64,000 nt of DNA, taken from Lysobacter enzymogenes. GTDB taxonomy: Bacteria > Pseudomonadota > Gammaproteobacteria > Xanthomonadales > Xanthomonadaceae. Position 1 is the stretch's first letter. Each line of letters opens with the position of its first letter. A program made the translations under genes and the position numbers. Under the pieces are notes generated by a model, which saw nothing but the letters and a program-made list of their open reading frames with translations, had not been told where the DNA came from and ran no database searches. Location: positions 4,092,001-4,156,000 of the forward strand of contig NZ_CP067396.1 of NCBI RefSeq assembly GCF_023617245.1, given 5' to 3'. Positions 63,857 through 64,000 of this stretch are shown piece by piece.

Positions 63857-63893
63857 GCTACTTTCTTTTGTCGCGCTGACAAAAGAAAGTAGC
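63857..63893. repeat. perfect 16-bp inverted repeat
   Basis: GCTACTTTCTTTTGTC (63857-63872) and its exact complement (63878-63893) flank GCGCT. It is unusually AT-rich for this genome. Confidence 0.92.
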
Positions 63894-64000
63894 TCGGCCG
63901 CTTGCGGACGAAAGCTTTTGATGGCGGCTTGTCGTCGCGCAACACATCGATAACGGCGAAAGCAGCGGCAAGGTCAATATGGGTTCCGGCTTTCGCCGGA

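Larger units (their letters stand above)
63519..64000. other. repeat-rich gene-free stretch to the window end
   Basis: About 480 nt with no supported gene. It holds a CGTCATTGCGGC-type REP (63615-63649), a GTTGCT microsatellite (about 63652-63696), a perfect 16-bp inverted repeat (63857-63893), and the beginning of another CGTCATTCCGGC-family copy on the minus strand from about 63975, cut by the window end. Confidence 0.7.

Overview
The window is a very GC-rich stretch of bacterial chromosome with gammaproteobacterial gene content. Several features point to the Xanthomonadaceae, most likely a Lysobacter-type genome: a KdkA-type Kdo kinase, an opgD-opgH (hrpM-like) pair, a DUF6165 protein, the dnaQ-rnhA-methyltransferase-gloB-mltD order, small DUF6289-like secreted proteins, and many short GTAG- and GTGG-type REP hairpins. 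This assignment is inferred from gene content; no ribosomal RNA is present. Almost everything looks like vertically inherited core genome. I see no insertion sequence, prophage, integrase, CRISPR array or toxin-antitoxin pair.

Layout. 1-5.3 kb: ybaB and dnaX (with a repeat-rich tau linker), tRNA-Ser(GGA), the SRP RNA gene and a secreted beta-propeller protein. 5.4-9.2 kb: a tightly coupled minus-strand operon, metallo-hydrolase > moaA > PhyH-like dioxygenase > moaC > moaD > moaE, for molybdopterin synthesis with two guest genes. 9.3-12.6 kb: LPS-core genes (kdkA, a GT9 heptosyltransferase), a NADAR protein, a DUF6165 protein and tRNA-Ser(CGA). 13-18.6 kb: PP2C phosphatase, then dnaQ, rnhA, a methyltransferase, gloB and mltD. 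18.8-25 kb: Na+/H+ antiporter, a small secreted protein, NAD-type isocitrate dehydrogenase, AhpD-like protein, glutaredoxin and a BepA-like protease. 25.7-31.4 kb: phoB-phoR-ppk1-ppx, a phosphate-sensing and polyphosphate block with a likely Pho box in front. 31.5-35.6 kb: acyl-CoA synthetase, DUF1275 protein, a small XRE regulator, a PhnA-domain protein and a cysteine-cluster protein. 35.7-41.2 kb: osmoregulated periplasmic glucan genes opgD-opgH, divergent from a glycosyltransferase-PAP2 pair. 41.3-48.8 kb: nitrilase-GNAT pair and a creB-creC-(hydrolase)-creD block. 48.9-55 kb: rlmJ, small secreted proteins, a DUF1963 protein, a CDF transporter and a GNAT. 55.3-64 kb: mfd, a GlcG-like protein with an apparent new stop codon, two lipoproteins, pirin, a secreted protein and aquaporin Z.

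The structure least explained by the genes lies between them. At least three families of hairpin repeats recur, mostly as inverted doublets. One family shows compensatory base changes that keep its stem intact. There are also degenerate tandem arrays of 7, 14 and 15 bp period, a perfect 32-bp inverted repeat between dnaQ and rnhA, and a shared promoter/operator-like motif on either side of a small XRE regulator. Several genes use TTG or GTG starts that are supported by a Shine-Dalgarno sequence or a 4-nt overlap with the gene before. Nothing here is clearly a new defence or mobile system; the best leads are the repeat families, the moa guest genes and the putative XRE operator.
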